From: DAIQNV01 sp038748775
Lineage (GTDB): Bacteria; Planctomycetota; Phycisphaerae; Phycisphaerales; UBA1924
Assembly: GCA_038748775.1 (NCBI GenBank)
Contig: JBCDIT010000001.1
Span: 310,001 to 374,000 of the forward strand
Direction of reading: 5' to 3'
DNA: 64,000 nucleotides
Shown here: positions 51,463 through 60,906 of the stretch, one piece after another
Position numbering within the stretch: position 1 is the first letter of the stretch
Layout of the letters: every line of letters starts with the position of its first letter
The notes under the pieces: generated by a model
Databases searched by the model: none
Seen by the model: only the letters and a program-made list of their open reading frames with translations
Told to the model about the DNA's origin: nothing
Made by a program: the position numbers and the translations under genes

Positions 51463-51910
51463 TGCGACGCCACGCTTGAGCGCTGGACGCTTTCGGGCAC
51501 GAAACGCGAACCGCTCGAACTCGGCACATTTTTGAGTGAAAACGAGCGGGTCCTTGAGCCGGGCGAGGCGGTCGGTGTTCGTCGGGTCAGCCCACTCCAG
51601 CTGGGCGACAAAGACGGCGGCGTCATCGTCGTCCTATGCGAAGCCGGAAGATGGCCAAGATCCGAACACCGGGAAGCGCTCGTGTCAGGTACTCGAAGGA
51701 AGACGGCAACACGCGGGCATTCGGGTGATCTTTGGGAACGGTCGCAGTCCGGCCGAAGTCAGACTTTGAAGCCTCTTCGTGGGTGTTGTGACCCAATGGA
51801 GCGCCCACCAATTCACACCCATATTGTCTTCAATGCCGATCCAGATCGGAATCCCACAGTTCACCCGGTTCAGCTGAACATTTCCAGTGAACCGCCCGAT
51901 TCCGTGGGTG
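51463..51910 (+). other. Intergenic region with possible decayed coding stretch
   Basis: After the DUF1223 stop the same frame stays open for about 200 nt with coding-like composition, e.g. LSGTKREPLELGTFLSENER and AVGVRRVSPLQLGDKDGG, then turns into non-coding sequence. No start codon with a ribosome site is present. It may be a lost extension of the DUF1223 gene or a separate gene remnant. The rest up to the GGDEF gene shows no feature; I found no cyclic-di-GMP riboswitch signature. Confidence 0.35.
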
Positions 51911-54247
51911 ATGAACCCCTTCCGACGCCGTGAAGACCGTGATCCATCGAAGAACCTCCGCGTCGCGTATGCGGTGGCCTTGGCGTTGATCGCGTCGCTC
52001 AGCATCGGCGGCTTCTACTTATCGGAGTCGGTTTCCTCAAAGAACGACCGCTGGGCGTCGGTGATCAACTTGGCCGGCCATCAACGGATGCTCAGCCAGC
52101 GGATCGCGAAGTCGGTGGAACGGAACGACCGAACCGAAGTCGCTCACTCGATTCAGCCGTTTGACCGGGCCCACCGTGCTCTGCGATTCGGCGACAAATC
52201 TTTCGGCATCGTTCACCAGAACAGCGACATCGTGAACGTCATGTTCGACGGGATCGACGAGCATTTTCGGTCGCTCACGGCCGCGGCGAGGGCGGTCATC
52301 GCCTTGCCGGCGGACGAAGAGATTCCCGAAGAGCTCATCGATCAGGTGGCGACGAGCGAGGCGAGCTTCCTGCCTCAGATGCACGCGATCGTTGGGCAGT
52401 ACGAGACCGAAGCACAGACCTCGCTCGCGAACTTGGCGATCATAAAACAGTCGCTCTTGATCGCCAACGTATTGACGGTGCTGGGGGTTGGACTCTTCGT
52501 GCTCGACCCAGCCGCGAAGCGTTTACGCGTGCATTGGAACTCGCTCCGCGAGAGCGAGTCGCGGTTTCAGCTCGCGGTGCGTGGCTCGCGCGACGCGATC
52601 TTTGACTGGGACCTGAACGCCGACAAGATCTACTACACGCCGATCTGGGCGGTGATGTTCAACGAGCCACGGTTTCTGGACTCGAACAGCCCCGAGCCTT
52701 GGTACCGCCTGATCGCCCCTCACGATCTCGAACGCTTTGATCAGATCGTTGAGAACATGCGATCGGGGCTGACCGACCGGATCGACGAAGAGTTCGAGAT
52801 GCGTACCGGCGATGGACGCACGGTGTGGGTGCTGTGCCGCGCCGGGTGCCACATAGACGACGACGGCAAGGCGATGCGGCTCGCCGGCGCGATGGTGGAC
52901 GTCTCGGTCCAGCACGAGGACAAGCAGAAGCTCCGGGATGTTGCCGAGCGTGACGGGCTCACCGGGCTCGCCAACAGGACGAAGTTCCGGGATCGTGTCG
53001 AGTTCGCGGTCGCCCAGAGCCAGAGTGATGACGGCCCGGGGTTCGCGGTTCTGTACTTCGACTTTGATGGTTTCAAGGCGGTGAACGATGCGCTCGGGCA
53101 CACCGTCGGCGATGAACTCTTGCAAAGCATCGCCGATCGGATGCGGACCGAGCTTCCCGAGACGTCGGTCATCGCGCGGCTCGGCGGGGACGAGTTTGCG
53201 GTGTTGCTCACCGAACTCGACAAGCCGTCGGTCACCACGTTTTGCGATGCGTTGCTCGCGGAACTCGCCAAGCCTCACCGACTCGGTACACACGAGGTGG
53301 TCTCGACGGCCAGCATCGGCATCGTGATGAACGACGAGCGGTACGTGGACGCGGAGGCGGTCTTGCGCGACGCCGATGCGGCGATGTACTCGGCCAAATC
53401 GAACGGGAAGGCTCAGGCCCGGTTCTTTGACATCGCGATGCACGAGTGCGCGGTCGAGCAGCACCGCATCGAGACAACGCTTCGGAGCGCGAGCATCGCG
53501 GATACGTTCGAGGTCACGTACCAGCCGATCGTACTGCTCGAGAGCGGTGACCCCGAGGGTTTCGAAGCCTTGGTCCGTTGGCCCGATCGAGATGGGTCCC
53601 CTTGCAGCCCCGATACGTTCATCCCGATTGCTGAGGAAACGGGCGTCATCGTCGAGCTGGGCGAGTGGATCTTGCACGAATCGGCGGCGGCGCTGCGCGA
53701 CATGGACGACGCGTTCGGCGAGTACCGGCTTGCGATGCACGTGAATGTCTCGAAGCGTCAGATCCTGCACCCGGGCTTTCTCCGAATGCTCGAGGACGTC
53801 AAACGCCGCTTCCCGGCGCTCATGGGTCGCCTGGTGCTCGAGATCACCGAAACGGCGGTCATGGACACGAGAGCGAACCTCGTGCCGCGGATGGAGAAGA
53901 TGCGCGAGCTGGGTTTTCCGCTGGCGATGGACGATTTCGGGACCGGGCACTCATCGCTCAGCTGTCTGCACCAGTTCCCGCTCAGCAAGATGAAGATCGA
54001 CCGGAGCTTCATCGTGGGCATCGAAGCGCGGCGCGAGTTCTCGGCGGTGTACCACTCGATCGTCGCGCTCGCGGACAACCTGAACCTGCGCGTGGTGGCT
54101 GAGGGCATCGAGACGCCCGGCCAGTTGGCGCAGATGCAGGGGATGGGGTGTCCGCTGGGCCAGGGCCATCTCTTTGGGCGTGGGCTTTCGAGGTCTGAGG
54201 CGTTTGCGTACCTCAGGGATCCCAGCGTCGGACGTCCTGCGGCCTGA
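51911..54247 (+). CDS. GGDEF-EAL protein with PilJ-like sensor domain
   Basis: A 778-residue membrane protein. Two membrane helices (about residues 20-42 and 175-197) frame a type IV pili methyl-accepting-like sensor domain with VINLAGHQRMLSQRIAK. A PAS domain (about 220-345) follows. The GGDEF motif is intact (residues 425-429 in RLGGDEFAVLL), and the EAL domain is complete (EALVRW 552-557, DDFGTG and VVAEGIET). No RxxD inhibitory site precedes GGDEF. Both making and degrading cyclic-di-GMP are possible. The ATG at 51911 is preferred over GTG at 51887. Confidence 0.92.
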   Translation: MNPFRRREDRDPSKNLRVAYAVALALIASLSIGGFYLSESVSSKNDRWASVINLAGHQRMLSQRIAKSVERNDRTEVAHSIQPFDRAHRALRFGDKSFGIVHQNSDIVNVMFDGIDEHFRSLTAAARAVIALPADEEIPEELIDQVATSEASFLPQMHAIVGQYETEAQTSLANLAIIKQSLLIANVLTVLGVGLFVLDPAAKRLRVHWNSLRESESRFQLAVRGSRDAIFDWDLNADKIYYTPIWAVMFNEPRFLDSNSPEPWYRLIAPHDLERFDQIVENMRSGLTDRIDEEFEMRTGDGRTVWVLCRAGCHIDDDGKAMRLAGAMVDVSVQHEDKQKLRDVAERDGLTGLANRTKFRDRVEFAVAQSQSDDGPGFAVLYFDFDGFKAVNDALGHTVGDELLQSIADRMRTELPETSVIARLGGDEFAVLLTELDKPSVTTFCDALLAELAKPHRLGTHEVVSTASIGIVMNDERYVDAEAVLRDADAAMYSAKSNGKAQARFFDIAMHECAVEQHRIETTLRSASIADTFEVTYQPIVLLESGDPEGFEALVRWPDRDGSPCSPDTFIPIAEETGVIVELGEWILHESAAALRDMDDAFGEYRLAMHVNVSKRQILHPGFLRMLEDVKRRFPALMGRLVLEITETAVMDTRANLVPRMEKMRELGFPLAMDDFGTGHSSLSCLHQFPLSKMKIDRSFIVGIEARREFSAVYHSIVALADNLNLRVVAEGIETPGQLAQMQGMGCPLGQGHLFGRGLSRSEAFAYLRDPSVGRPAA

Positions 54248-54303
54248 TCGTGCACCGCGGTTCGGACCGCGCGAAGTGCTTGCTGCTTCTGGAAGCCCGT
54301 CCA

Positions 54304-54320
54304 ACGAAGTCAGACTTCGT
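54304..54320. repeat. Short perfect hairpin in the gap after the GGDEF gene
   Basis: ACGAAGT-CAG-ACTTCGT, a 7-bp stem with a 3-nt loop, 57 nt after the stop and 48 nt before the next gene. It has no T tract. The preceding CTGGAAGCCCGTC also occurs in the hairpin at 48869. Confidence 0.4.
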
Positions 54321-54367
54321 CCGTTGCGTCGGCCGCGCGACCCGGTATAGGTCTACTACTCTCTGTC

Positions 54368-55639
54368 GTGGCCGAGGAGCAGACTGACATCATCATTGTC
54401 GGAGCGGGAGCGGCTGGGCTCATGACGGCGGTCTGCGCCGGACGCGAGCTGCAAGGGTCCGATGCGCGCATCACGCTGGTTGACGGCTCGCCCAAGGTGG
54501 GCGTCAAGATCCTGGTAGCTGGCGGGGGTCGGTGCAACGTCACGCACCACGAGATCGACGAGCGTCAGTACGCCGGCGGGTCTCGCAACACGATCCGCAA
54601 GGTGCTCAGGCAGTTTGGGGTCAGCGATACGGTCGCGTTCTTTGGCAGACTCGGCGTCGAGCTCAAACGTGAAGCCACCGGCAAGCTCTTCCCCACCACC
54701 GATGACGCCCACACGGTGCTCGACGCGTTGCTGGGCGAGATCGAGCGGCTGGGCGTTGACCTGCGGCATCCTTGGCGGATCGGCTCGGCGATCCGAGATG
54801 ACCGAGGCAACTTCGTCGTCCGGCGGGCGAAATCAGAAGATGTTTTGGTTGCGCCGCGTCTCGTCCTCGCGACCGGCGGAAAGGCGTTGCCCCGCTCGGG
54901 ATCCGACGGTGCTGGGTACCGATTCGCCGAACATCTCGGGCATTCGATCACGGACCATGTCTTCCCATCGCTGGTCCCCCTCGTCTCGGGAGAAAGGTCC
55001 GAATGGGTACGCGCGCTTTCGGGTGTGAGCGCACGCGCTCGTGTTGAGGTGCGTGCCGGGTCGGGCAAGCGCCTCGCTGACTTCGAGAATGACCTGCTCT
55101 GCACGCATTTCGGGCTCTCCGGTCCGGCGGTTATGGATGCGTCGCGTTGGCTGACCGATGCTCGCCACTCCGACCCCGCGGCTTCGCTCGCCATTGCGTG
55201 GCTCCCGGGTGAGACCTTCGAGTCGGTCGAACAGACGCTTCTGAGACTGGGAAACCAGAGCGTCTTGGCTTGGCTCAAGGGCCACCTTCCCGAGCGGCTC
55301 GCACGAGAGATCTGCGCCGAAAGCGGGGTCGATCCTGCGACGCCAGGGACCCAACTGCCCAAAGCGCCGCGGCGAACTCTGGCTCACGCCCTCGTGGGTA
55401 TGCCCATCGATATCGAGCGTGACCGCGGGTACACCCACGCGGAGGTCACGGCCGGCGGGGTGCCGCTGAACGAGATCGATCCCAAGACGATGCAAAGCCG
55501 TGTGTGCGACGGGCTCTGGCTGGTCGGCGAGATCCTCGACGTCGATGGCCGGATCGGTGGGTTCAATTTCCAATGGGCGTGGGCGACAGGGTCGATCGCA
55601 GGGGCGTCCGTCGGCGGATCGGTCTCGTCAGAGGCCTGA
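54368..55639 (+). CDS. HI0933/YhiN-family FAD flavoprotein
   Basis: A 423-residue flavoprotein. Dinucleotide-binding motif IIIVGAGAAGLMTAV (residues 8-22), then the family signature KVGVKILVAGGGRCNVTH, RLVLATGGKALPRSGSDG, and a C-terminal GLWLVGEILDVDGRIGGFNF with QWAWATGSIAG. HI0933-type proteins are conserved oxidoreductases of unknown substrate. GTG start; no clear Shine-Dalgarno. Confidence 0.92.
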   Translation: MAEEQTDIIIVGAGAAGLMTAVCAGRELQGSDARITLVDGSPKVGVKILVAGGGRCNVTHHEIDERQYAGGSRNTIRKVLRQFGVSDTVAFFGRLGVELKREATGKLFPTTDDAHTVLDALLGEIERLGVDLRHPWRIGSAIRDDRGNFVVRRAKSEDVLVAPRLVLATGGKALPRSGSDGAGYRFAEHLGHSITDHVFPSLVPLVSGERSEWVRALSGVSARARVEVRAGSGKRLADFENDLLCTHFGLSGPAVMDASRWLTDARHSDPAASLAIAWLPGETFESVEQTLLRLGNQSVLAWLKGHLPERLAREICAESGVDPATPGTQLPKAPRRTLAHALVGMPIDIERDRGYTHAEVTAGGVPLNEIDPKTMQSRVCDGLWLVGEILDVDGRIGGFNFQWAWATGSIAGASVGGSVSSEA

Positions 55640-55739
55640 AGCAGCCTGCGCCTAGCCACGTCGCGTTCAGCGCACAACGAAGATCTGAGATTTTTCGTCG
55701 AAGCGTGTCCCGCCGTGCGGCTGAGTTTCGCCTGATGGG

Positions 55740-55834
55740 ACGTGGGCCCGCCCGACGGGCCCTCGCGGGCGAGCCACGTGCTGGCCCGACGACGTCAGGC
55801 GGGACCGACCGAGGTGAACGTCACCTGATCCCGC
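55740..55834. ncRNA. Tightly packed structured element (three-way junction plus hairpin)
   Basis: Between the flavoprotein stop and the dockerin-tailed gene, ACGTGG/CCACGT (55740-55745 with 55774-55779) encloses two hairpins with hardly a base unpaired: GCCCG/CGGGC and CTCG/CGAG. A second structure 20 nt on has GCGGGA/TCCCGC outside and AGGTGA-ACG-TCACCT inside. It is not a known riboswitch or ribozyme that I recognise and lacks a T tract. Confidence 0.4.
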
Positions 55835-55896
55835 GCCGCATCTGAAACATGCTCCCCTCGGCTCGGCCTTGGGGTCCACACGAAAGGAGTGATCTC

Positions 55897-58275
55897 ATGC
55901 ACTCGCGTCACGCTATCGCTTGCGCTCTTGTCGCTGCCGCTGGGTCGGCCGCCTCCGCTGGAGTGTTCACTTGGACCGGGGCCATCAGCGACGCCTGGAA
56001 CAATGCCGCGAACTGGGCGGGGCCAGGCGGGCTGTACCCGAGGCTGACGGTCGATACCGCGACGGTCACCGGAGCCCAGACCGACGCGTTGCTGTCGACG
56101 ACGACCGCCCTCGGTGGGCTCAACGTGTTCGATGGTGCGACGGTCTACACGTCGGGCAACACGCTCTTCATCGACGGGAACGCCAACCTGAGCGGAGGCG
56201 CCGCGACTCTCACGGTGACCGACTCACCGGCAGTCCGCGACCTCGACGTCGATTCACTCCGGGTCTCTGACGCCTTCCTCGCAATGTATGACGGCCTCGC
56301 CCAGGTCGATCGCTCGATGCTCATCGAGGGCCAGCAGGGCGGCGCCGTCATCGGAACGGGCACCATCGAGATGGACTCGACCACCGGTGACCTCGTCATC
56401 GACAACGGTGCGCTTTGGGCGATGGGTGTCGCGAGTTCGGGATCGACACTCCTGATCACGAAGACCGACACGAGCACCTCGCGGCTCGACTGGACCAGCC
56501 CCGACAGCCAGGTGATCGTCTGGGACGGCAAGACGGTGCACAACACGCTGGCCTATACCGGCCCGCTGGGTGGTGAAATCTCCGTGAGCGGATTCAACGG
56601 CGGCTCCCGATTCGTGAGCGACGAGGGGTTCATCGGCGGTCCCACGTCGAGATTTGCCTTTAGCGGGGACGGCTCGGACCCAGCGAGCGTCCACGCCCCG
56701 TTCGTCGACTCATACGGCGATGTCACCGTCACGGGCGAGGGCCGATTCCACTCCCAGTTCCTCGGTCTCCGCGGGAACGGCACGATGGACACGGACGCTC
56801 AACTCACCGTCAACGCGCCGTCGATGCTGTTCGACTCGTTCTCCATCGACGCAACGGGCCCGAACACGAATGTACGCTTCCTCGCTATCGACGCCGCGAT
56901 GTTGGTGCAGGGCGGCACCACCCTCTTTGATCTCGGTGAATCCGGGACCTTCGACCTCGACGGTAGCGGTCAGATGGAAATCAGCATCGCGGACGGCGCA
57001 ACGCTCGACATCCGGGCGGGAAGCGTTGATCTCGGCGTCGAGAGCTTTGGTGGAACTCTGAACGTAGCGGGTGTCTTCCATGTCGAGCCGTACGGATGGC
57101 CGCAGCCGGCCTGGGTCTCGACCGGCGACGTCAACATGGAGGGCGGCGAGTTCACCGGCCGCTGGTTCATGAACGAAGGCACGATCTCCGGGCATGGCTC
57201 GATCGAGCCGATGACCCACAACAACGGCCTCGTCGAGGCCGTCGGCGGGACGCTCTCGTTCGATCAGTTCAACCCGGGCGGCACGAACGACGCGCAGGTC
57301 CCCGGCGTCGTCCGAGCGGAGCAAGGCGACATCGTGATCACCAAACCCGATTCTCAAGGGTGGATATCTTCCCTCGGGTCGATGTACGTCGGAAACGGCT
57401 CGGGCCCTCGCGAGGTGTACGAGATGAACGGCGGCCTCCTGCTTTGGGACAACGGGGTCTCGACCGGACTCCTCAGCCTGAACGGCGGATCGGCCCGGTT
57501 TGGCCGCGTCAGCCTCAAGGCTGAGTTCGAGGCCACGAACGACTCGCTGATCACGATCTCGGGCTCGAACGAGAACGACGCTCTTGAGTTTCGCGAGGGC
57601 TCCGCGTCGATCGACGGCGACCTCGAGGTCCGCGGACACGTCGTGTTTTGGCCGGCCGCGTCGATGAGCGGGGGCGGGACCATCCACGCCGCGTCAATCG
57701 TAAAGGACGTACGGTTCCGGCCCGGCTCGAGCACCGGCGATGTCGGGATCGTCGCGTCGGGCGGCGTTGGCATCGGCGGGTACGACGTGACCGTCGGAGA
57801 GGCCTCGACCGCTGCGTTGGAGCTGACGCCGACGGCCACCCTGAACATCAACATCGCGGGCGACACGTCGAGCGATGCGTTCAGCCGCATCGACGTCGCG
57901 GGCGACGCTTATCTTGACGGCACGATGAACGTCGCGTGGACGGGCGATGATGACCAGGATCCCCCGCTGGGTGAGACCTACACCGTCCTCACGGCGGACA
58001 GTGTGACCGGTTCGTTCGACGAGGTTGATTTCACTGGCCTGGGCGAGACGCGTCGGGCCCACGTGAGCGTGACCCCCACGACCGTCGAAGTCTTGGTCTC
58101 CTGCATCTCCGACTTCGACGGTAACGGCCTTCTCGACCTCAGCGACATCGATGCCTTCATCGTCGCGTTCCTGAACAACGACGAACTCGCGGATATCGCG
58201 GCACCGTTCGGTGTCTTCGATCTCGACGACATCGACATGTTCGTGACGACCTTCCAGAGCGGCTGCGCCCAATAG
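55897..58275 (+). CDS. Secreted beta-solenoid protein with dockerin-like tail
   Basis: A 792-residue exported protein. A signal peptide (about residues 1-22, ending ASA) is followed by a TWTGAISDAWNNAANW segment, typical of the opening of autotransporter-like or PEP/dockerin-anchored surface proteins, and about 650 residues of repetitive short beta-strands (Asn/Gly/Ser/Thr-rich), likely a right-handed beta-helix. The C-terminus (from about residue 735) has CISDFDGNGLLDLSDIDAF and GVFDLDDIDMFVTTF, two dockerin half-repeats, and ends in a Gly-Cys. AAGGAGTGATC precedes the ATG. Strong terminator after the stop. Confidence 0.83.
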   Translation: MHSRHAIACALVAAAGSAASAGVFTWTGAISDAWNNAANWAGPGGLYPRLTVDTATVTGAQTDALLSTTTALGGLNVFDGATVYTSGNTLFIDGNANLSGGAATLTVTDSPAVRDLDVDSLRVSDAFLAMYDGLAQVDRSMLIEGQQGGAVIGTGTIEMDSTTGDLVIDNGALWAMGVASSGSTLLITKTDTSTSRLDWTSPDSQVIVWDGKTVHNTLAYTGPLGGEISVSGFNGGSRFVSDEGFIGGPTSRFAFSGDGSDPASVHAPFVDSYGDVTVTGEGRFHSQFLGLRGNGTMDTDAQLTVNAPSMLFDSFSIDATGPNTNVRFLAIDAAMLVQGGTTLFDLGESGTFDLDGSGQMEISIADGATLDIRAGSVDLGVESFGGTLNVAGVFHVEPYGWPQPAWVSTGDVNMEGGEFTGRWFMNEGTISGHGSIEPMTHNNGLVEAVGGTLSFDQFNPGGTNDAQVPGVVRAEQGDIVITKPDSQGWISSLGSMYVGNGSGPREVYEMNGGLLLWDNGVSTGLLSLNGGSARFGRVSLKAEFEATNDSLITISGSNENDALEFREGSASIDGDLEVRGHVVFWPAASMSGGGTIHAASIVKDVRFRPGSSTGDVGIVASGGVGIGGYDVTVGEASTAALELTPTATLNINIAGDTSSDAFSRIDVAGDAYLDGTMNVAWTGDDDQDPPLGETYTVLTADSVTGSFDEVDFTGLGETRRAHVSVTPTTVEVLVSCISDFDGNGLLDLSDIDAFIVAFLNNDELADIAAPFGVFDLDDIDMFVTTFQSGCAQ

Positions 58276-58297
58276 CTCCGGCAAGCCCGCTGACATC

Positions 58298-58338
58298 GAG
58301 CCCTCCGGCGAGCGTTCACGCTCGCCGGAGGGCTCTTT
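58298..58338 (+). terminator. Strong terminator after the beta-solenoid gene
   Basis: A perfect 17-bp stem (58298-58314 with 58319-58335) closes a TTCA loop and is followed by TTT. It is the longest perfect hairpin in the window, 22 nt after the stop. The T tract is short. Confidence 0.85.
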
Positions 58339-58516
58339 CCACGTGATAAGATCTCCGGGAAGCCCGGTCGATCAGTCCCGAGTGCGGAAAAACCCTCGGA
58401 ATTTCTGGATCCGGGAGTACCCTCGGAATCGCCGTGAGCGCCGGTCGCTTTTCTCGCTAATCTGAGTATCCCGCCCTCGCGGGATGCGACCGGTCAAGTG
58501 GAAGAAGGAGCTCGCC

Positions 58517-59983
58517 GTGCGTCTGCATTCGTACCTCTCGGCTCTCGTGGCCGTCGCCGTCTTTGCTCCTTTGGTTTCGGCGCAGTGCCGCTTCTTTATT
58601 TTCTGGGATGAGCAGGCGACGGTGGTTCCGAGCTACAAGTCGCAGCCATGCGGGTCGGTCTTTCAGATCCCCTACCGCTTCGAGATCTGGCAACAGAAAG
58701 ACAGCACCTCGGCGCTCGATCAGGGTCCGCTGTTCATCAAGGTCGTGCTCAGCGACCGACAAGGCTCGGTCTTCGCCGAGCAGCTTCTGCCTTGGGACCC
58801 ATCGCCGATCGACACCGGTGATCCGCACAAGTTCTATGAGGGCGTCTTCGACCTTGAGTGCGAGCGGATCGGAGGCATCGACCCACTCACGACCAAGTGC
58901 CGGCTGGCGGGCAACCTCGGGCAACTCACGAGGCCGTCGTACTCACTCTCCGTGTACAAAAGCATCTTTAACGCAGACGGCGACTTCATCGGGAGCCCGG
59001 TGGTGGTCGGGCCGTCGAGTGACAACGAGGAAGAGTGCGCCACGTCGTACCAGTTCACCCGATTGAACCGCAACATCCCGACGCCCTGCTTCCAGCAGGG
59101 CCCCCAGATCACGTTCATCGAGAACAACTTCACCGACTTCCTCCCTCGCCCGCTGCCCGATCCGTTCGGGCAGTTCGACCTCGAGATCCTCCTCGGTGAC
59201 ACGGACGAATTGCTGAGCGGGTTTAGCTTCGATATCGCGACCGACGGACCCGGTATCGACATCACCGGCGGCTTCATCGAGAACTTCGGCGCCGTCGACT
59301 TGGTCGTCGGGCAACTGGGCGAAGGGCTCTTCAACATCCAGTTCGCCACCGAGAACGACGCGATGATCCCGGTTCGCTCGATCCGGCTCAAGCTCGACTA
59401 CGTCAGGACCGACGCGACGCCCGGAACCGGCGCTTTCTCGATCCTCGAGACGTCGACGGTCACCGACCGGCTCGGCGAGTCCATTGCCATCGAACCCGTG
59501 ACGCTCGAGTACAGCACGTTCGCGAGCGCCCAGGAGCCGGCTCAGTTTGAAACGAGCCTTATCCAGGTCTCGCAGCGGACCGACACGACGTTCTCGGTCG
59601 TCGGCCTTCGCGGCGCCGTATCCGCCGGCGGTGATCTGTTGGCGAGCGGCCCCGGGCTGTTCGCGAGCGTCGTCAACGCGCCGGCCGATGAAGCGACCGA
59701 CTCAGATCCATACGGGATCTCTCGGGCCTCCGGGATTGAGCCCCCATCGGGTCTTGTGCGTCCGGACGGGTCGTTCAACTTCATTGTCGTCGCCGAGCCC
59801 GGCAACGGGAACGCTCGCTCGCTGGTCCTGAGCCTTATCGATGGCGTTGACGCTACGGGCAACTCCACGATCGTGCTCCCGATCTCGCAGCCTTGCGTCG
59901 CCGACATCGCTTTGCCGGCGGGCGTGCTCGACCTCTCCGACGTTGACGCATTCATCGCTTCGTTCCTCAGCGGATGCCCCTAA
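58517..59983 (+). CDS. Secreted protein with half dockerin-like tail
   Basis: A 488-residue exported protein with a signal peptide (about 1-22, ending VSA) and an extracytoplasmic part containing several Cys and an internal region (220-420) of beta strands. Only one dockerin-like half-repeat closes the C-terminus: VLDLSDVDAFIASFLSGCP. The GTG at 58517 is the start because AAGGAG lies 6 nt upstream; the first residues read MRLHSYLSAL. The family of the main domain is not recognised. Confidence 0.75.
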   Translation: MRLHSYLSALVAVAVFAPLVSAQCRFFIFWDEQATVVPSYKSQPCGSVFQIPYRFEIWQQKDSTSALDQGPLFIKVVLSDRQGSVFAEQLLPWDPSPIDTGDPHKFYEGVFDLECERIGGIDPLTTKCRLAGNLGQLTRPSYSLSVYKSIFNADGDFIGSPVVVGPSSDNEEECATSYQFTRLNRNIPTPCFQQGPQITFIENNFTDFLPRPLPDPFGQFDLEILLGDTDELLSGFSFDIATDGPGIDITGGFIENFGAVDLVVGQLGEGLFNIQFATENDAMIPVRSIRLKLDYVRTDATPGTGAFSILETSTVTDRLGESIAIEPVTLEYSTFASAQEPAQFETSLIQVSQRTDTTFSVVGLRGAVSAGGDLLASGPGLFASVVNAPADEATDSDPYGISRASGIEPPSGLVRPDGSFNFIVVAEPGNGNARSLVLSLIDGVDATGNSTIVLPISQPCVADIALPAGVLDLSDVDAFIASFLSGCP

Positions 59984-60180
59984 CTTTAATCTAGGCAATG
60001 TCTTGCAAATGAACACCGTCTCCGGCGGTCGCTGAGGACCTGCGGCGGTCGCGTGGGAAGCGTTGTCTCATCCCGGCCGGTGCTTTCGCCGCAACGATCG
60101 CTGGCAGGACCTCGTGGAGCCACGCGTCACCGAGCCCGCACGGTCTGTTCGATCGGTGTGGCCATTCGGCGATGGACAAC

Positions 60181-60200
60181 ATGCAAGCCTGGACTTGCAT
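60181..60200 (+). promoter_or_regulatory. ArsR operator candidate
   Basis: ATGCAAG-CCTGGA-CTTGCAT, a perfect 7+7 inverted repeat with a 6-nt spacer, 21 nt before the ArsR gene start. The TATACT hexamer (60200-60205) begins at the last base of the palindrome, so a bound repressor would block RNA polymerase. Confidence 0.7.
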
Positions 60201-60205
60201 ATACT
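60200..60205 (+). promoter_or_regulatory. -10 element of the ArsR operon
   Basis: TATACT (5 of 6 consensus) directly adjoining the palindrome. The transcript would start about 10 nt before the GTG. No consensus -35 is visible at normal spacing. Confidence 0.5.
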
Positions 60206-60221
60206 CCTCGAGAGCTGTACT

Positions 60222-60497
60222 GTGGACGACGTCTTGTATCGAGCCATCGCGGACCCGACTCGCCGAGCGATTCTCGACGAGCTGGTGGATCGCGACGGGC
60301 AATCGCTCTTCGAGCTCTGTGGGCGTTTAGTGATGAAGCACAACATCAGCTCGTCTCGCCAGGCGATTTCTCAGCATCTCGAGATTCTCGAGTCGGCTGG
60401 GCTTGTGGAGGTGAAACGCGAGGGCCGGTACAAGTTTCATTGGTTCAACGGAGAGCCGCTCAAAGCGATCTCGGAGCGATGGCCATCAAAGGAGTAG
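60222..60497 (+). CDS. ArsR-family transcriptional repressor
   Basis: A 91-residue winged-helix protein. It begins VLYRAIADPTRRAILDELVD and contains the recognition helix SSSRQAISQHLEILESAGLV and the wing VKREGRYKFHW, typical of ArsR/SmtB-type repressors. No Cys pair for metal thiolate binding is present apart from a single Cys (FELCGRLV), so the effector may not be a metal. GTG start; short leader. It heads an operon with two VOC-fold proteins and a cupin lipoprotein. Confidence 0.9.
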   Translation: MDDVLYRAIADPTRRAILDELVDRDGQSLFELCGRLVMKHNISSSRQAISQHLEILESAGLVEVKREGRYKFHWFNGEPLKAISERWPSKE

Positions 60498-60507
60498 GGG
60501 TACGACC

Positions 60508-60906
60508 ATGCTAAGAATCCAGGGTGTTGGGCTGATGGTTGATGACCAGGCCAAGGCGCACAAGTTTTACACCGAGATCCTGGGCTTCGAGGTCAGGCAT
60601 GACATCCCGATCGGTGAGCACCGCTGGCTCACGGTTGTCTGCCCTGCCGACCCGAAGGGCCCCGAAGTCTCTCTCGAACCGGATCAGCACCCGGCCGCCA
60701 AGGTCTTCAAGGCCGCGATGGTCGAGGATGGCATCCCCTTCACCTCGTTCGCCGTCGATGACATCGAGGCAGAGCACAAGCGGCTCGAGTCGCTCGGTGT
60801 ACGCTTTACCCAAGCCCCGGTTGACTACGGCACAGTGATCACCGCCGTCTTGGACGATACCTGCGGAAACCTCATCCAGATTGCACAAGAAAAGGGTGAT
60901 TCATGA
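60508..60906 (+). CDS. VOC-superfamily (glyoxalase/bleomycin resistance-like) protein
   Basis: A 132-residue protein with two beta-alpha-beta-beta-beta modules of the vicinal oxygen chelate fold: AKAHKFYTEILGFEVRHDIP at the start and FTSFAVDDIEAEHKRLESLGVRF in the middle, ending AVLDDTCGNLIQIAQ. The family includes glyoxalases, extradiol dioxygenases and drug-binding proteins. It lies 10 nt after the ArsR gene and overlaps the next start by ATGA. Confidence 0.88.
   Translation: MLRIQGVGLMVDDQAKAHKFYTEILGFEVRHDIPIGEHRWLTVVCPADPKGPEVSLEPDQHPAAKVFKAAMVEDGIPFTSFAVDDIEAEHKRLESLGVRFTQAPVDYGTVITAVLDDTCGNLIQIAQEKGDS

Noticed and set aside
51463..51910. Cyclic-di-GMP riboswitch upstream of the GGDEF-EAL gene
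   Set aside because: I looked for the conserved GEMM-type segments and did not find them.
52523..53950. A 475-codon minus-strand frame opposite the GGDEF-EAL gene
   Set aside because: Arg/His/Val-rich antisense shadow of a well-supported gene.
55725..55790. Hammerhead ribozyme
   Set aside because: A three-way junction is present, but the core reads CTGATGGG, not CTGANGA, and the GAAA segment is missing.
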